Of a stretch of DNA of 64,000 nucleotides, positions 43,864-51,548 are shown in pieces (position 1 is the first letter of the stretch; each line of letters begins with the position of its first letter). Both the position numbers and the translations under genes were made by a program. Under the pieces are notes generated by a model. That model ran no database searches and was not told where the DNA came from. It worked only from the letters and a program-made list of their open reading frames with translations. The DNA is taken from the NCBI RefSeq assembly GCF_025822605.1, contig NZ_JACKTY010000045.1:18243-82242 (forward strand). Reading direction: 5' to 3'. Source of the stretch: Mycolicibacterium komossense (GTDB taxonomy: Bacteria > Actinomycetota > Actinomycetes > Mycobacteriales > Mycobacteriaceae).

Positions 43864-44514
43864 TCAGTCCGGACGCACGGCGGTGGGGCCGTGGAGCTTC
43901 GTTGCGAACACCGCAGCCTGAGTGCGCCGCTGCATGCCGAGCTTGGCCAGAAGCCGCGACACGTAGTTCTTGACGGTCTTCTCCGCCAGGAACATTCGAT
44001 CGGCTATCTGTTTATTGGTCAATCCTTCGCTGAGCAGATCGAGCAGGATCCGCTCCTGGTCGGTCACGCCCGCCAGCGGATCCGATCGTTCGGTGGCGTT
44101 GCGCAGCTTGGACATCAGAGCCGCGGCCGCGCGGTTGTCGAGCAGGGAGCGTCCAGCGCCGACCTCCTTGATCGCTTCGGCAAGCGCCATGCCTTTGATG
44201 TCTTTGATGACGTATCCACTTGCGCCGGCGAGGATCGCGTCCAGCATTGCCTCATCGGAGGTGAACGACGTCAGCATCAGACAGTGCAGGCCTGGCAACT
44301 TCGACAGCAGGTCGCGGCACAGCTCGATGCCATTGCCGTCCGGGAGCCGCACATCCAGTACCGCGACGTCGGGCCGTAGGGCAGGAATCTGGGCCATCGC
44401 GTGCGCCACGGTTCCCGCTTCGCCGATCACGTCAAGGTCCGGGTCGGCGCTGAGCAGATCGATCAGCCCGCGGCGGACGACCTCATGGTCGTCGACGAGA
44501 AAAACGGTCACCAT
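43864..44514 (-). CDS. dosR: DosR/DevR dormancy response regulator
   Basis: A 216-residue NarL-family regulator. Receiver domain: acidic pocket Asp8/Asp9, phospho-acceptor Asp54 (VAVLDVRLPDG) and Lys104. The linker is followed by a LuxR-type HTH: LTNKQIADRMFLAEKTVKNYVSRLL, in which Lys179, Lys182 and Asn183 (the base-contacting residues of M. tuberculosis DosR) are at the same numbers. It should bind the GGGACTTTNNGGCCC-type boxes seen throughout the island. It lies 82 bases behind a usp gene on the same strand, as in Rv3134c-dosR, but dosS does not follow; a Rv1733c-like gene does, convergently. Confidence 0.96.
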   Translation of the reverse strand: MVTVFLVDDHEVVRRGLIDLLSADPDLDVIGEAGTVAHAMAQIPALRPDVAVLDVRLPDGNGIELCRDLLSKLPGLHCLMLTSFTSDEAMLDAILAGASGYVIKDIKGMALAEAIKEVGAGRSLLDNRAAAALMSKLRNATERSDPLAGVTDQERILLDLLSEGLTNKQIADRMFLAEKTVKNYVSRLLAKLGMQRRTQAAVFATKLHGPTAVRPD

Positions 44515-44596
44515 AGTTGGGTCTCCGCACTAGTGAGGACGAACGTGCCGATGCTCCGCCTCAGGCCACGATAAGGGAGGCCTCCGCTTGACGAGG

Positions 44597-45466
44597 TCAC
44601 AATGAGTTCGCGGAGTCGCAGACCAGCACCGAGCAGTCGATCTCGTGGAGTGCTGCGAAGCCGGCGGCCCCGATAATCTCCGCGACACCGTGAGTGCGTC
44701 GCCGACCGACCACGAGGAGCTGTGCTGATCGGGCCTGGCAGGAAAGATATTCGAGGAGATGACCGTGAACGACGGCCGACTGAACCACCAGTCCGGCGTG
44801 CCTGCGTGTCGTCTCGGCCAAGCGCCGGTTCAGCTCGACCGCCAGCAGACGGTTCTGCTCAGCGACAGCGCTCACGTCGTGGTTGCTGGTCACCGTGGAG
44901 CGCCATGCGGCGACAACGATGAGCGGTGCTTTGCGCAGGATCGCCTCATCGATCGCTCGATGCAGGACGATATCGCTATCCGCTGACGGGTCGACCTCGG
45001 CGATGATTGCTCGAGGCGTTCTTGGCGATGGGTCGTAGCTCCGGATGATGGCGACCGGGCAGTGGGCCCACGTGGCCAATGCTGCTGCAGTGGACCCTAC
45101 CTGTCCGCCCGCGGTCAGGGTTTTGAAACCGGTGGCCCCGGCACAGATGAGCGCTGCCCCACGGGCAGCTTCCAACAGCACGTCCTTCGGTCGGCCCTGC
45201 AAGATCTCGACTTCGATCTTCACCGGTTTGGCGGTGGATTCCACGGCCACGAGCGCCATTCGGACGGCCGTCTCCGCGACCGCCAGTGCCCGGGCTCTAC
45301 CCTCGTGTGTCGCCGGCTCCTCCGGGGGGTCGATCGCGTAGACGAGCCTCAACGGCAGGTCACGCTCAACTGCTTCACCCACTGCCCACAGCGCGGCAGT
45401 TGTCCCACTGCGGGATCCGTCGATACCGACGATTACCGCCGGCGATGGCGGGCGGGTGTCGCGCAT
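44597..45466 (-). CDS. Tandem universal stress protein upstream of dosR (Rv3134c position)
   Basis: A 289-residue protein. First domain: AVIVGIDGSRSGTTAALWAVGEAV, loop CAGATGFKTLTAGGQVGSTA with one extra residue. Second domain: AIIAEVDPSADSDIVLHRAIDEA; the loop VVGRRRTHGVAEIIGAAG is degenerate. ATG 45466 has a purine-rich GAGGGAGGC upstream. Gene order usp-dosR matches M. tuberculosis Rv3134c-Rv3133c, where the usp promoter drives dosR. Two DosR-like boxes lie upstream, which would give autoregulation. Confidence 0.9.
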   Translation of the reverse strand: MRDTRPPSPAVIVGIDGSRSGTTAALWAVGEAVERDLPLRLVYAIDPPEEPATHEGRARALAVAETAVRMALVAVESTAKPVKIEVEILQGRPKDVLLEAARGAALICAGATGFKTLTAGGQVGSTAAALATWAHCPVAIIRSYDPSPRTPRAIIAEVDPSADSDIVLHRAIDEAILRKAPLIVVAAWRSTVTSNHDVSAVAEQNRLLAVELNRRLAETTRRHAGLVVQSAVVHGHLLEYLSCQARSAQLLVVGRRRTHGVAEIIGAAGFAALHEIDCSVLVCDSANSL

Positions 45467-45531
45467 CTTTGCCTCCCTCGCCGACCATGTCTCTTCACCA
45501 CGAGATTAGCCAGAGCACCCGAGTCCCGTCA

Positions 45532-45626
45532 GAGCCAAAAGTCCCTCGTCCATCGTCGTTGGTCACCCAAACGATGCTCCGTATGCGACTCTGCCCACCA
45601 CCTTTCCTATCGGGGACCAATGACCC
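45532..45626. promoter_or_regulatory. DosR-box-like sites between usp-dosR operon and Rv1738-like gene
   Basis: GAGGGACTTTTGGCT on the minus strand (about 45533-45547, 66 bases before the usp-dosR operon) and GGGGACCAATGACCC (45612-45626, 66 bases before the Rv1738-like gene). Both are strong matches, one per promoter. Confidence 0.65.
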
Positions 45627-45691
45627 TGGCATCTCTCGACGGATCCGCGCACAGTCGACAGTGCATCGGCAATCAAGTGAAGGAAGGCGCG

Positions 45692-45967
45692 ATGAGCCAC
45701 AAGGATCACGACAAATCCAAGTACAACGTGAAGATCAGGGTCGACATGCATGACGATCACGCCAAGGCGACCGCCCGCATGGGTTGGCGTGACGTCGAAT
45801 TGGTCGGAAAGGGCGAGGCAGACCTCGACCCGGACGATCACTACCCGGCGCGGGTCGGTGAAGAATTGGCGGTCGCCCGCGCCCTTACTCATCTGACCAG
45901 GCAGCTATTCGTCGCCACGGCGGGTGACGTCGAATCAGTGACGGGGGAGCCGGTTTCGGTGCGCTGA
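45692..45967 (+). CDS. DUF1876 protein, Rv1738/Rv2632c-like
   Basis: A 91-residue protein from ATG 45692 (AAGGAAGG upstream); a much longer frame upstream is a shadow. The sequence KYNVKIRVDMHDDHAKATARMGWRD, then VGKGEADLDPDDHYPARVGEELAVARAL, is the DUF1876 core. In M. tuberculosis Rv1738 is a DosR-regulon gene whose fold resembles ribosome hibernation factors, which suggests translation silencing; that is knowledge of the family, not shown here. The usp at 46012 follows 44 bases later, probably in the same transcript. Confidence 0.9.
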   Translation: MSHKDHDKSKYNVKIRVDMHDDHAKATARMGWRDVELVGKGEADLDPDDHYPARVGEELAVARALTHLTRQLFVATAGDVESVTGEPVSVR

Positions 45968-46011
45968 CACCAGCCGTAGGTGATCGCGCCAATCCAACTG
46001 GAGGTACAACG

Positions 46012-46845
46012 ATGACCGATTCACCGATGATCGACTCGCCGCCAGATCCCGTCGTCGTCGGCATCGACGGATCAGAAGCGGCGATCAACGCGGCCCGCTG
46101 GGCTACCGTCGAAGCCATCCAGCGCAACGTCCCCTTGCGGCTGGTCTGCACGGTTCCCACCGACGGTGGCCTGCTGGGGACCGACGGTTCCGTACTCGAG
46201 TACCGGCGCCACGCTTCGGAAGCACTACGCGCCGCCTCCGCTGCCGCCACCGAGACTGACCAGCCCGTCAAGATCGAGACCGAGATCCTCTACGGAAATC
46301 CGTCTGCCGTGCTGGTCGAGGAGTCACGTACGGCCGCGATGGTGTGTGTGGGTTCAACCGGTATCAGTGCTTTCAGTAGTCGGTTCCTGGGTTCGACGGC
46401 CACCGATCTTGCCGAACAAGCTCTGTGTCCGGTGGCGATCATCCGAGCACCCCGCAGGTCTCCGCCGTCGCCCACTGACTTCATCGTCGTCGCGGTCGAC
46501 GATTCCGCCGCCGACGACAAGGTGGTTGCCTTTGCTCTCTCCGAGGCAGCGCTACGCCATGCGCCGATCCTGGCAGTCGGAGTCTGGTCGGAAGATTTCG
46601 GCGATACCCCCTATGACGAACTCGATCGCCGGGTCCAGGTCTGGGCGGATCAAAACCCGGGCCAGCGCATCTATCCGGTCACCACCCGCGCGACAGTGAA
46701 ACGATTCCTCGCCGAAAACACCGACGAATCCGTCCAGCTCGCCATCATCAACAGCCGCGACGCCCATCAGGTGGCGGCCATCATCGGGCCGCGCCGTCAT
46801 CCCATTGTTTCGCACGCCTTCTGCTCGGTGTTGGTGGTTCGCTGA
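46012..46845 (+). CDS. Tandem universal stress protein with degenerate C-terminal domain
   Basis: A 277-residue protein. First domain: PVVVGIDGSEAAINAARWATVEAI, loop CVGSTGISAFSSRFLGSTA intact. Second domain: FIVVAVDDSAADDKVVAFALSEA, loop replaced by LAIINSRDAHQVAAIIGPRRHP. Very similar in layout to the proteins at 21747 and 42163, forming one subgroup. ATG 46012 has GGAGG upstream (ACTGGAGGTACAACG). It converges with the DUF2231 gene. Confidence 0.9.
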   Translation: MTDSPMIDSPPDPVVVGIDGSEAAINAARWATVEAIQRNVPLRLVCTVPTDGGLLGTDGSVLEYRRHASEALRAASAAATETDQPVKIETEILYGNPSAVLVEESRTAAMVCVGSTGISAFSSRFLGSTATDLAEQALCPVAIIRAPRRSPPSPTDFIVVAVDDSAADDKVVAFALSEAALRHAPILAVGVWSEDFGDTPYDELDRRVQVWADQNPGQRIYPVTTRATVKRFLAENTDESVQLAIINSRDAHQVAAIIGPRRHPIVSHAFCSVLVVR

Positions 46846-46859
46846 CCGCTGTGCCGGAG

Positions 46860-47330
46860 TCACGGGTTGGCGGCTGCAAGGTCTCCCCATGATGCTTTCG
46901 CACCGGAATCGCCGATCCGGTAGACCTGCACTGTGGTCGCGAGGCTCACGATGATCACCAGAGCCGCAATCACCCAGTGCGCAACGGGTTTCACCGACTT
47001 GTCGCGCGTCTCACGTACATGGATGAACGCCAGGAGCGCTGCCGCGGCCACCAAGGCGATGGCGAAGTACAGCATCGTGTCGCCGAGGTGTGTGTGGGCA
47101 TGTAGCACCGGAGACCTGTCCTCGCGCTTCTCCAGCCACTCGCCGGCGTCGGTGGTCAGCGGAGTGAGGATGAGGGTGATGACCGCCAGTGCGAGTACCA
47201 ACCAGATCAGGCGCTTACGCGCTGCGTCCCACAGGGCGCAGACAATCGCGAGAGTAGCGGTCAGTGGTGCCAGTACCACGATGAAGTGCACCAGCAGGAT
47301 GTGAGCCGGTAGCCCGTTGATCGTCGACAT
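46860..47330 (-). CDS. DUF2231 membrane protein
   Basis: A 156-residue protein with four hydrophobic segments. The family signature is at the N-terminus: INGLPAHILLVHFIVVLAPLTA, then LTTDAGEWLEKREDRSP and LHAHTHLGDTMLYFAIALVAAA. His residues in helices 1 and 3 (LVHF, HAHTHLGD) are conserved in the family and could bind heme or metal. Function unknown. No DosR-like box was found upstream; the start is preceded by AATAACGC without a clear ribosome site. Confidence 0.85.
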   Translation of the reverse strand: MSTINGLPAHILLVHFIVVLAPLTATLAIVCALWDAARKRLIWLVLALAVITLILTPLTTDAGEWLEKREDRSPVLHAHTHLGDTMLYFAIALVAAAALLAFIHVRETRDKSVKPVAHWVIAALVIIVSLATTVQVYRIGDSGAKASWGDLAAANP

Positions 47331-47386
47331 GCGTTATTCCTCAATATCTTTCGTTGATCGAACAATCGAGCCGGCCTCATCGCCGG

Positions 47387-47614
47387 CTATCGGATCCCAC
47401 TGGTCAGGGACAGCGCGAGTCGCGGGCACCGGGCGACGGCGCGGCGTGCGTCGGCGAGCGTGCGCGCGGGCACCGAAGGTTCACGTGAACCGTCGCGAGC
47501 CAGGGGATATCCCCAGTCGTCGCGGTCTAGCAGGCGTGGGAGCAGTTCGGTGCAGAGTCCGCGGCCGTCGCAACGAGTCCAGTCGATGTGCAACCGCGAA
47601 GCTGATCCCGTCAC
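47387..47614 (-). CDS. Small ferredoxin (probably 3Fe-4S)
   Basis: A 75-residue protein starting at GTG 47614, which overlaps the stop of the NuoF-like gene (GTGA). Cys15 and Cys21 lie in TRCDGRGLC and Cys63 in ARCP; three cysteines with a late Cys-Pro is the pattern of mycobacterial 3Fe-4S ferredoxins. It would carry single electrons to or from the NuoF-like flavoprotein. Last gene of the five-gene redox operon; too short to be caught as a separate gene if only ATG starts are allowed. Confidence 0.78.
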   Translation of the reverse strand: MTGSASRLHIDWTRCDGRGLCTELLPRLLDRDDWGYPLARDGSREPSVPARTLADARRAVARCPRLALSLTSGIR

Positions 47615-48828
47615 CGTGATCCCTGCACTTCGCGCCGAGCGTTGGACAGCAGCGCAGCGCAGCGTCCGTGGCGGTGCTGGGCGATGTCGCTTTCGAATAC
47701 GGAGAGCGCAGTTCGCACCAGGCGTGCCGTCCCGTCCGGATGGCGACATGAGCCGCGGCCGTCCACCAGGCCGATGGTTCGCCGGATCTCTTCGATGAGG
47801 AGGTCGTCGACCCGTCCGTATGCGAGTTGATCGAGGAGCTGCGCGAGGCGGGGCAGTCCGTTGAGGCACGGGCCGCACTGACGCGCACTCTGGTCGGCCA
47901 GGTAGGACGCGATTTCGGCAGTGCGCTCAAGCCCGCACTCGCCGCTTCCGAGGACGTGGATGACGCCTGCGCCCGGAGTCGCTCCGAGCGCTGCGAGTCC
48001 AGCGCGCGACAGCCGTGCGCCCACTGCGCGGGAAGGTATCCAGCTGCCGTGATACCCACCGAGCAGGACTGCTCGCACCGTGCGGAGGTCGGTATGTCCG
48101 GCGATCGTCAGGACGTCGGTCAGCCGCGATCCGGTGGGTACCTCGGCCACCCCGGGCCGCGTCCCTGCGCCCGACAGGGTGACCAACATGGTGCCCGGCT
48201 CTGCGCCGTCACCGACAGAGCGAAACCAGGCCGGACCGTAGCGGGCGATGAGGCCGATGTGGGCGAGAGTCTCCACATTGTTGAGCAGAGTCGGCCGCCC
48301 CCGAACCCCCGATGTGGTGGTCAGCACCGTCCGGTCGCGGGGGGACGCAGGGCCACCCTCGATTCGCCTGACGACCGCCGATTCTTCCCCCGCGACGAAC
48401 CGGTCGGGAGCGTCGACCGCGGTGATGCGGTGCCGATCCGTCTTCGCCGCAACCCGCTCGGCGAGGGCGATCTCAACGGCCGCCATCGCGCGCTGAGGAA
48501 CGTAGATCACCACTGAGTCCGCGGCAACCGCCGTTGCTGCCACACTCAACCCGTCGAGTACGAGGTGTGGTGCCCGTGCGAGCAGGGTGGCATCCTTCGA
48601 ACTCAGTGGTTCTCCTTCGGCGCCATTGCCGATGACCACCGGTTTACGACCTGTGACAGAGGCGATCTTGCGGCCGGTGGGAAAGCCGGCGCCGCCGCGA
48701 CCGGTCAGCCCCGCTTCGGTCAGACAATCGGCCAGCGCTGTGGCGGTCGGCGCGGGTAGCTCGCCGTACCGTTGCAGGTGATCGTGCAGGCGGGGTCCGG
48801 GCCCGGTGAGCAGGCGCTGGGCGGTCAT
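47611..48828 (-). CDS. NuoF-like (51-kDa) NADH-binding flavoprotein
   Basis: A 405-residue protein. NADH/FMN-binding: GRGGAGFPTGRKIASV (about 43-58), GNGAEGEPLSSKDATLL, and FVAGEESAVVRRIEGGPASPR. GRPTLLNNVETLAHIG precedes an SLBB-like segment (VPTGSRLTDVL). The C-terminal cluster region reads QSARQCGPCLNG ... GRGSCRHPDG: of the four Cys of the usual ESCGKCTPC...C cluster, the first is Ala, so the Fe-S cluster may be altered. The start overlaps the stop of the membrane gene by 4 bases. Not part of a nuo operon; it probably feeds electrons from NAD(P)H to the adjacent ferredoxin or membrane heme. Confidence 0.85.
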   Translation of the reverse strand: MTAQRLLTGPGPRLHDHLQRYGELPAPTATALADCLTEAGLTGRGGAGFPTGRKIASVTGRKPVVIGNGAEGEPLSSKDATLLARAPHLVLDGLSVAATAVAADSVVIYVPQRAMAAVEIALAERVAAKTDRHRITAVDAPDRFVAGEESAVVRRIEGGPASPRDRTVLTTTSGVRGRPTLLNNVETLAHIGLIARYGPAWFRSVGDGAEPGTMLVTLSGAGTRPGVAEVPTGSRLTDVLTIAGHTDLRTVRAVLLGGYHGSWIPSRAVGARLSRAGLAALGATPGAGVIHVLGSGECGLERTAEIASYLADQSARQCGPCLNGLPRLAQLLDQLAYGRVDDLLIEEIRRTIGLVDGRGSCRHPDGTARLVRTALSVFESDIAQHRHGRCAALLSNARREVQGSR

Positions 48829-49385
48829 GAGCGCCCAGCGATTCGTGCGCCGGCGTATTCGGTGTAGTTGGAATGCAGCCGCCAGGCAAGCACTGCGGCC
48901 ACTGTCAACACGCAGCAGCCGGCGTACACCACGAACCAGACGCGCCCCGAATCGGTTCCGTTGCCGAGTCCGTGTGCCAGGGCGATCGGCCAGAGTGCGT
49001 ACGCGGCCCAGTGCACGACGCGGAAGACGCGCAGTCCCAGACGGTGCCGGAGCAGGCTGGTGACGATCACGACGAGGAGCAGGTCGAAGGCCAGCGTCCC
49101 CAGGCCCTGCCACAGCGGTCGGTATGTCCCGACGAACGGTACGACGAAGTCGACGAGCCGCAGCTGGGCGTAGGGGTCGGCGAAGAGCAGGGCGAGGTGC
49201 AGCGCCACCAGCAACGTCCCGGCCAGCGCCGCGAATCGGTGGACGTCCGCCACCGCGAACCTCGGCAGCACCAGCAACGGACGGCCGGAGCGGGTGGCGA
49301 TACCCAACGCCAGCGAGATGGTGAGGAAGCCGAGTGCGGTGATCCCGGTGCCGCGACCCAGCGCCCACAGCGCTTCGCTGGTCAT
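48825..49385 (-). CDS. Ferric-reductase-like transmembrane protein
   Basis: A 186-residue polytopic protein with about five or six helices. His pairs suited to two b-type hemes: DVHRFAALAGTLLVALHLALL (about 47-67) and RVFRVVHWAAYALWPIALAHGLGNG (about 119-143). Resembles the ferric_reduct domain of MsrQ/NOX-type proteins without the FAD/NAD-binding half, which the neighbouring NuoF-like protein could supply. Overlaps both neighbours by 4 bases. Likely passes electrons across the membrane. Confidence 0.85.
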   Translation of the reverse strand: MTSEALWALGRGTGITALGFLTISLALGIATRSGRPLLVLPRFAVADVHRFAALAGTLLVALHLALLFADPYAQLRLVDFVVPFVGTYRPLWQGLGTLAFDLLLVVIVTSLLRHRLGLRVFRVVHWAAYALWPIALAHGLGNGTDSGRVWFVVYAGCCVLTVAAVLAWRLHSNYTEYAGARIAGRS

Positions 49386-50332
49386 CGTGCCCTGCAGGTG
49401 TCGTCGTTCGGCCAGCCGCCGATGGTGTGCACAATCCGGTCACTGTCCACCAGGCGGGCGGCAATGCCTTGTGCACGAATCCAATTCAGTGCCCGCCAGC
49501 CGCGGATGATCGCAGCCGTGCTGACGGTATTGGCGGCGAAACAACTCGCCGCCGCGACGGTCACCGTTCGCCACACAGGATCTGCCGACTGACCGGTCCG
49601 TGGATCCAGGACGTGATGCAGCAGCTGCCCGCCCCGGCACCAGCTGCGGCGCACTGTGCTCGATGTCGCCATGGCTGCCCCGGAGGACAGCACTACCAAC
49701 GACGCCGGCTCGTCGTCGCCGTCCTGGACCAGCACCTGCCAGCCGCCCGCGGGTGCCGATCCGGCGGTGGCGATGTCGCCGCCGAGGTTGATCAGCACGC
49801 CGGCTCCGGTGGCAGCGTGGACCCGCGCCGCGCAGCGATCCGCGGCCAGCGCCTTGGCCGTGGCGCCGAGATCGAGCACGACGCCGGGCGGCAGCGTCAC
49901 GGTCCGGTTGTCGAAGCTGACCATCGACCAGGTCGCCAGTCGGCTGACCGTCGTTGCCAGCGGAACCGACGAGTCCAGCGCGGTGACATCGCGGTCGTAA
50001 CCGAGTGCGATCACGGCCGCACCGATGGTGGGGTCGACGTCGCCGTCGGTCTGCCGCGCTGCCAGCAGCGCGGCAGACAGCATCTCCGCGAGCAACTCGC
50101 TGACCTGTGTCGGCCGGCCGGATGAGCTTGCCAGGGTGTTGATTTCGGAGTCCGGCCGAAAGCGTGACACGGCAGCTTCGACGGCGTCGAGCTCGGTATC
50201 GACACACCGGCGGGCTGCGCCGATGGCATCAGGCTCGGTGACGATGATCTGCATGTCCATCGTCCAGCGCTGCCAATGAACTTCTGCGGTGTCGGCCATG
50301 CGCTCGGTGGGCCGTTCGTGCGAGACGGTCAT
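49382..50332 (-). CDS. apbE: FAD:protein FMN transferase (ApbE-like)
   Basis: A 316-residue protein from ATG 50332, overlapping the preceding stop (ATGA). Family motifs in order: SRFRPDSEINTL, GDVDPTIGAAV, LDLGATAKALAADR, VLINLGGDIATAG, ATSSTVRRSW, HHVLDPRTGQSA and CFAANTVSTAA. These are the FAD/Mg-binding residues of ApbE. The enzyme attaches FMN to a Thr/Ser of a target protein, usually outside the membrane. No signal peptide or lipobox is seen, which is unusual. No FMN-binding target domain is encoded nearby. Confidence 0.88.
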   Translation of the reverse strand: MTVSHERPTERMADTAEVHWQRWTMDMQIIVTEPDAIGAARRCVDTELDAVEAAVSRFRPDSEINTLASSSGRPTQVSELLAEMLSAALLAARQTDGDVDPTIGAAVIALGYDRDVTALDSSVPLATTVSRLATWSMVSFDNRTVTLPPGVVLDLGATAKALAADRCAARVHAATGAGVLINLGGDIATAGSAPAGGWQVLVQDGDDEPASLVVLSSGAAMATSSTVRRSWCRGGQLLHHVLDPRTGQSADPVWRTVTVAAASCFAANTVSTAAIIRGWRALNWIRAQGIAARLVDSDRIVHTIGGWPNDDTCRAR

Positions 50333-50808
50333 GAGCCGTGCGAGATCGTGACATGCGGTGAGTAGTTCGGAGAATTCACCGTCGACGGGACGTTGACGTG
50401 CCGCGTGGTCGTCGAGGAGGTCGAAGAGGTTGTCGCCTTGGTGGGCGCTGGTGCTTGTGTCTGGTGCGTGACAGGGGCCGGAGCCTGCACATAGGTCTGC
50501 TTGGGCGTGTACTGCTCGACCGGCGCCTCGGTGGTGATCGGCGGGGGCGGTGGTGCCTCCGTCGTGACCGGAACAGGTGCCGGTGGCGGATCCACGGTTG
50601 GGGTGGCCACGGCGGGAACCGGCGGCAGATCCGCGGCGGCAGGCGGCGCGACGTCCGCGGGCACAACCGCGATCGGAACCTCCGGCGCAGGCTTGAGGGT
50701 GTCCGCATAAGCCAGGGATGACGCGCCCGCGACGCCGGCTACACCGATACCGGCCAATGCCCACGACGCCGCGGCGGCCCGGCGGAAGCCCGATCGAGGT
50801 GAGTTCAT
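50329..50808 (-). CDS. Proline/threonine-rich exported protein
   Basis: A 159-residue protein from ATG 50808. The signal peptide (RRAAAASWALAGIGVAGVAGASSLAYA) ends near residue 36. The rest is low complexity: Pro/Ala/Val-rich (VVPADVAPPAAADLPPVPAV), then Gln/Thr-rich, then TTSSTSSTTT and a His/Ser-containing tail. No domain recognised. First gene of the redox operon, so it may be an extracytoplasmic scaffold or electron acceptor; the ApbE target motif (D-x-x-(S/T)-G-A-T) is not present. Only 62 bases separate it from the divergent response regulator. Confidence 0.75.
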   Translation of the reverse strand: MNSPRSGFRRAAAASWALAGIGVAGVAGASSLAYADTLKPAPEVPIAVVPADVAPPAAADLPPVPAVATPTVDPPPAPVPVTTEAPPPPPITTEAPVEQYTPKQTYVQAPAPVTHQTQAPAPTKATTSSTSSTTTRHVNVPSTVNSPNYSPHVTISHGS

Positions 50809-50870
50809 GTGCCGAATGCTGACATCGGTTTCTTTGAGCCTTCCCAGAACTGGCATGGCAGGCTCTTTGA

Positions 50871-51548
50871 ATGACGGAGAGACGATCAGCACCGGTGTTG
50901 CTGATCGTCGAAGACGACCGTGCATTGAGCGCAATGCTCACCGATCTGTTTACCGACGAGGGCTACCTGGCCGACGTCGCCGGTGACGGGCAACAGGGTC
51001 TGCACAGTGCTCTCACCGGGACTTACGACGCGATGATCATTGATCGGGGGCTTCCGGTGATGGACGGTTCCGACCTCGTCGCCGTGCTCCGGTCCCGCGG
51101 CGTTTCCACTCCCGCGCTGCTGCTCACCGCGCGGGGCTCAGTTGCCGACCGAGTCGAAGGGCTCGACTCCGGGGCGCAGGACTATTTGGTCAAGCCGTTC
51201 GAGATACCTGAGTTGCTGGCCAGGGTGCGTGCTCTCGTCAGACGCCCAGCCGGCGGTTCGACGCTGTGCGCCGGGGGATTGTGCCTGGACCGGATAACCC
51301 GCACGGTCAGCCGGGGCGCGGCCGGCGACCATGAGGTCGAACTCTCCGAGCGGGAGATGGCACTGCTCGCGGCGTTGATGAGCGCACCCAAGAGGATCTT
51401 CACCCGCGGTCAACTGCTGGAGATCGCCTTCGAAGGTGCGGACACCACCGGCGCCGTCGATACCTATGTGCACTATCTGCGTCGCAAGCTCGGCAGAGGA
51501 GTCGTGCTAACGGTGCACGGTACCGGCTATCGGCTCGGGCCCGGATGA
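50871..51548 (+). CDS. OmpR-family response regulator
   Basis: A 225-residue regulator. Receiver domain: acidic residues EDD (about 14-16), phospho-Asp in MIIDRGLPVMDG and Lys in DYLVKPFEIPELL. Winged-helix domain: LSEREMALLAALMSAPKRIFTRGQLLE and DTYVHYLRRKLG, VHGTGYRLGPG. It overlaps the kinase gene by 4 bases. Being divergent from the proline-rich/ApbE operon, with a 62-base shared region, it is the obvious candidate regulator of that operon. Confidence 0.92.
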   Translation: MTERRSAPVLLIVEDDRALSAMLTDLFTDEGYLADVAGDGQQGLHSALTGTYDAMIIDRGLPVMDGSDLVAVLRSRGVSTPALLLTARGSVADRVEGLDSGAQDYLVKPFEIPELLARVRALVRRPAGGSTLCAGGLCLDRITRTVSRGAAGDHEVELSEREMALLAALMSAPKRIFTRGQLLEIAFEGADTTGAVDTYVHYLRRKLGRGVVLTVHGTGYRLGPG

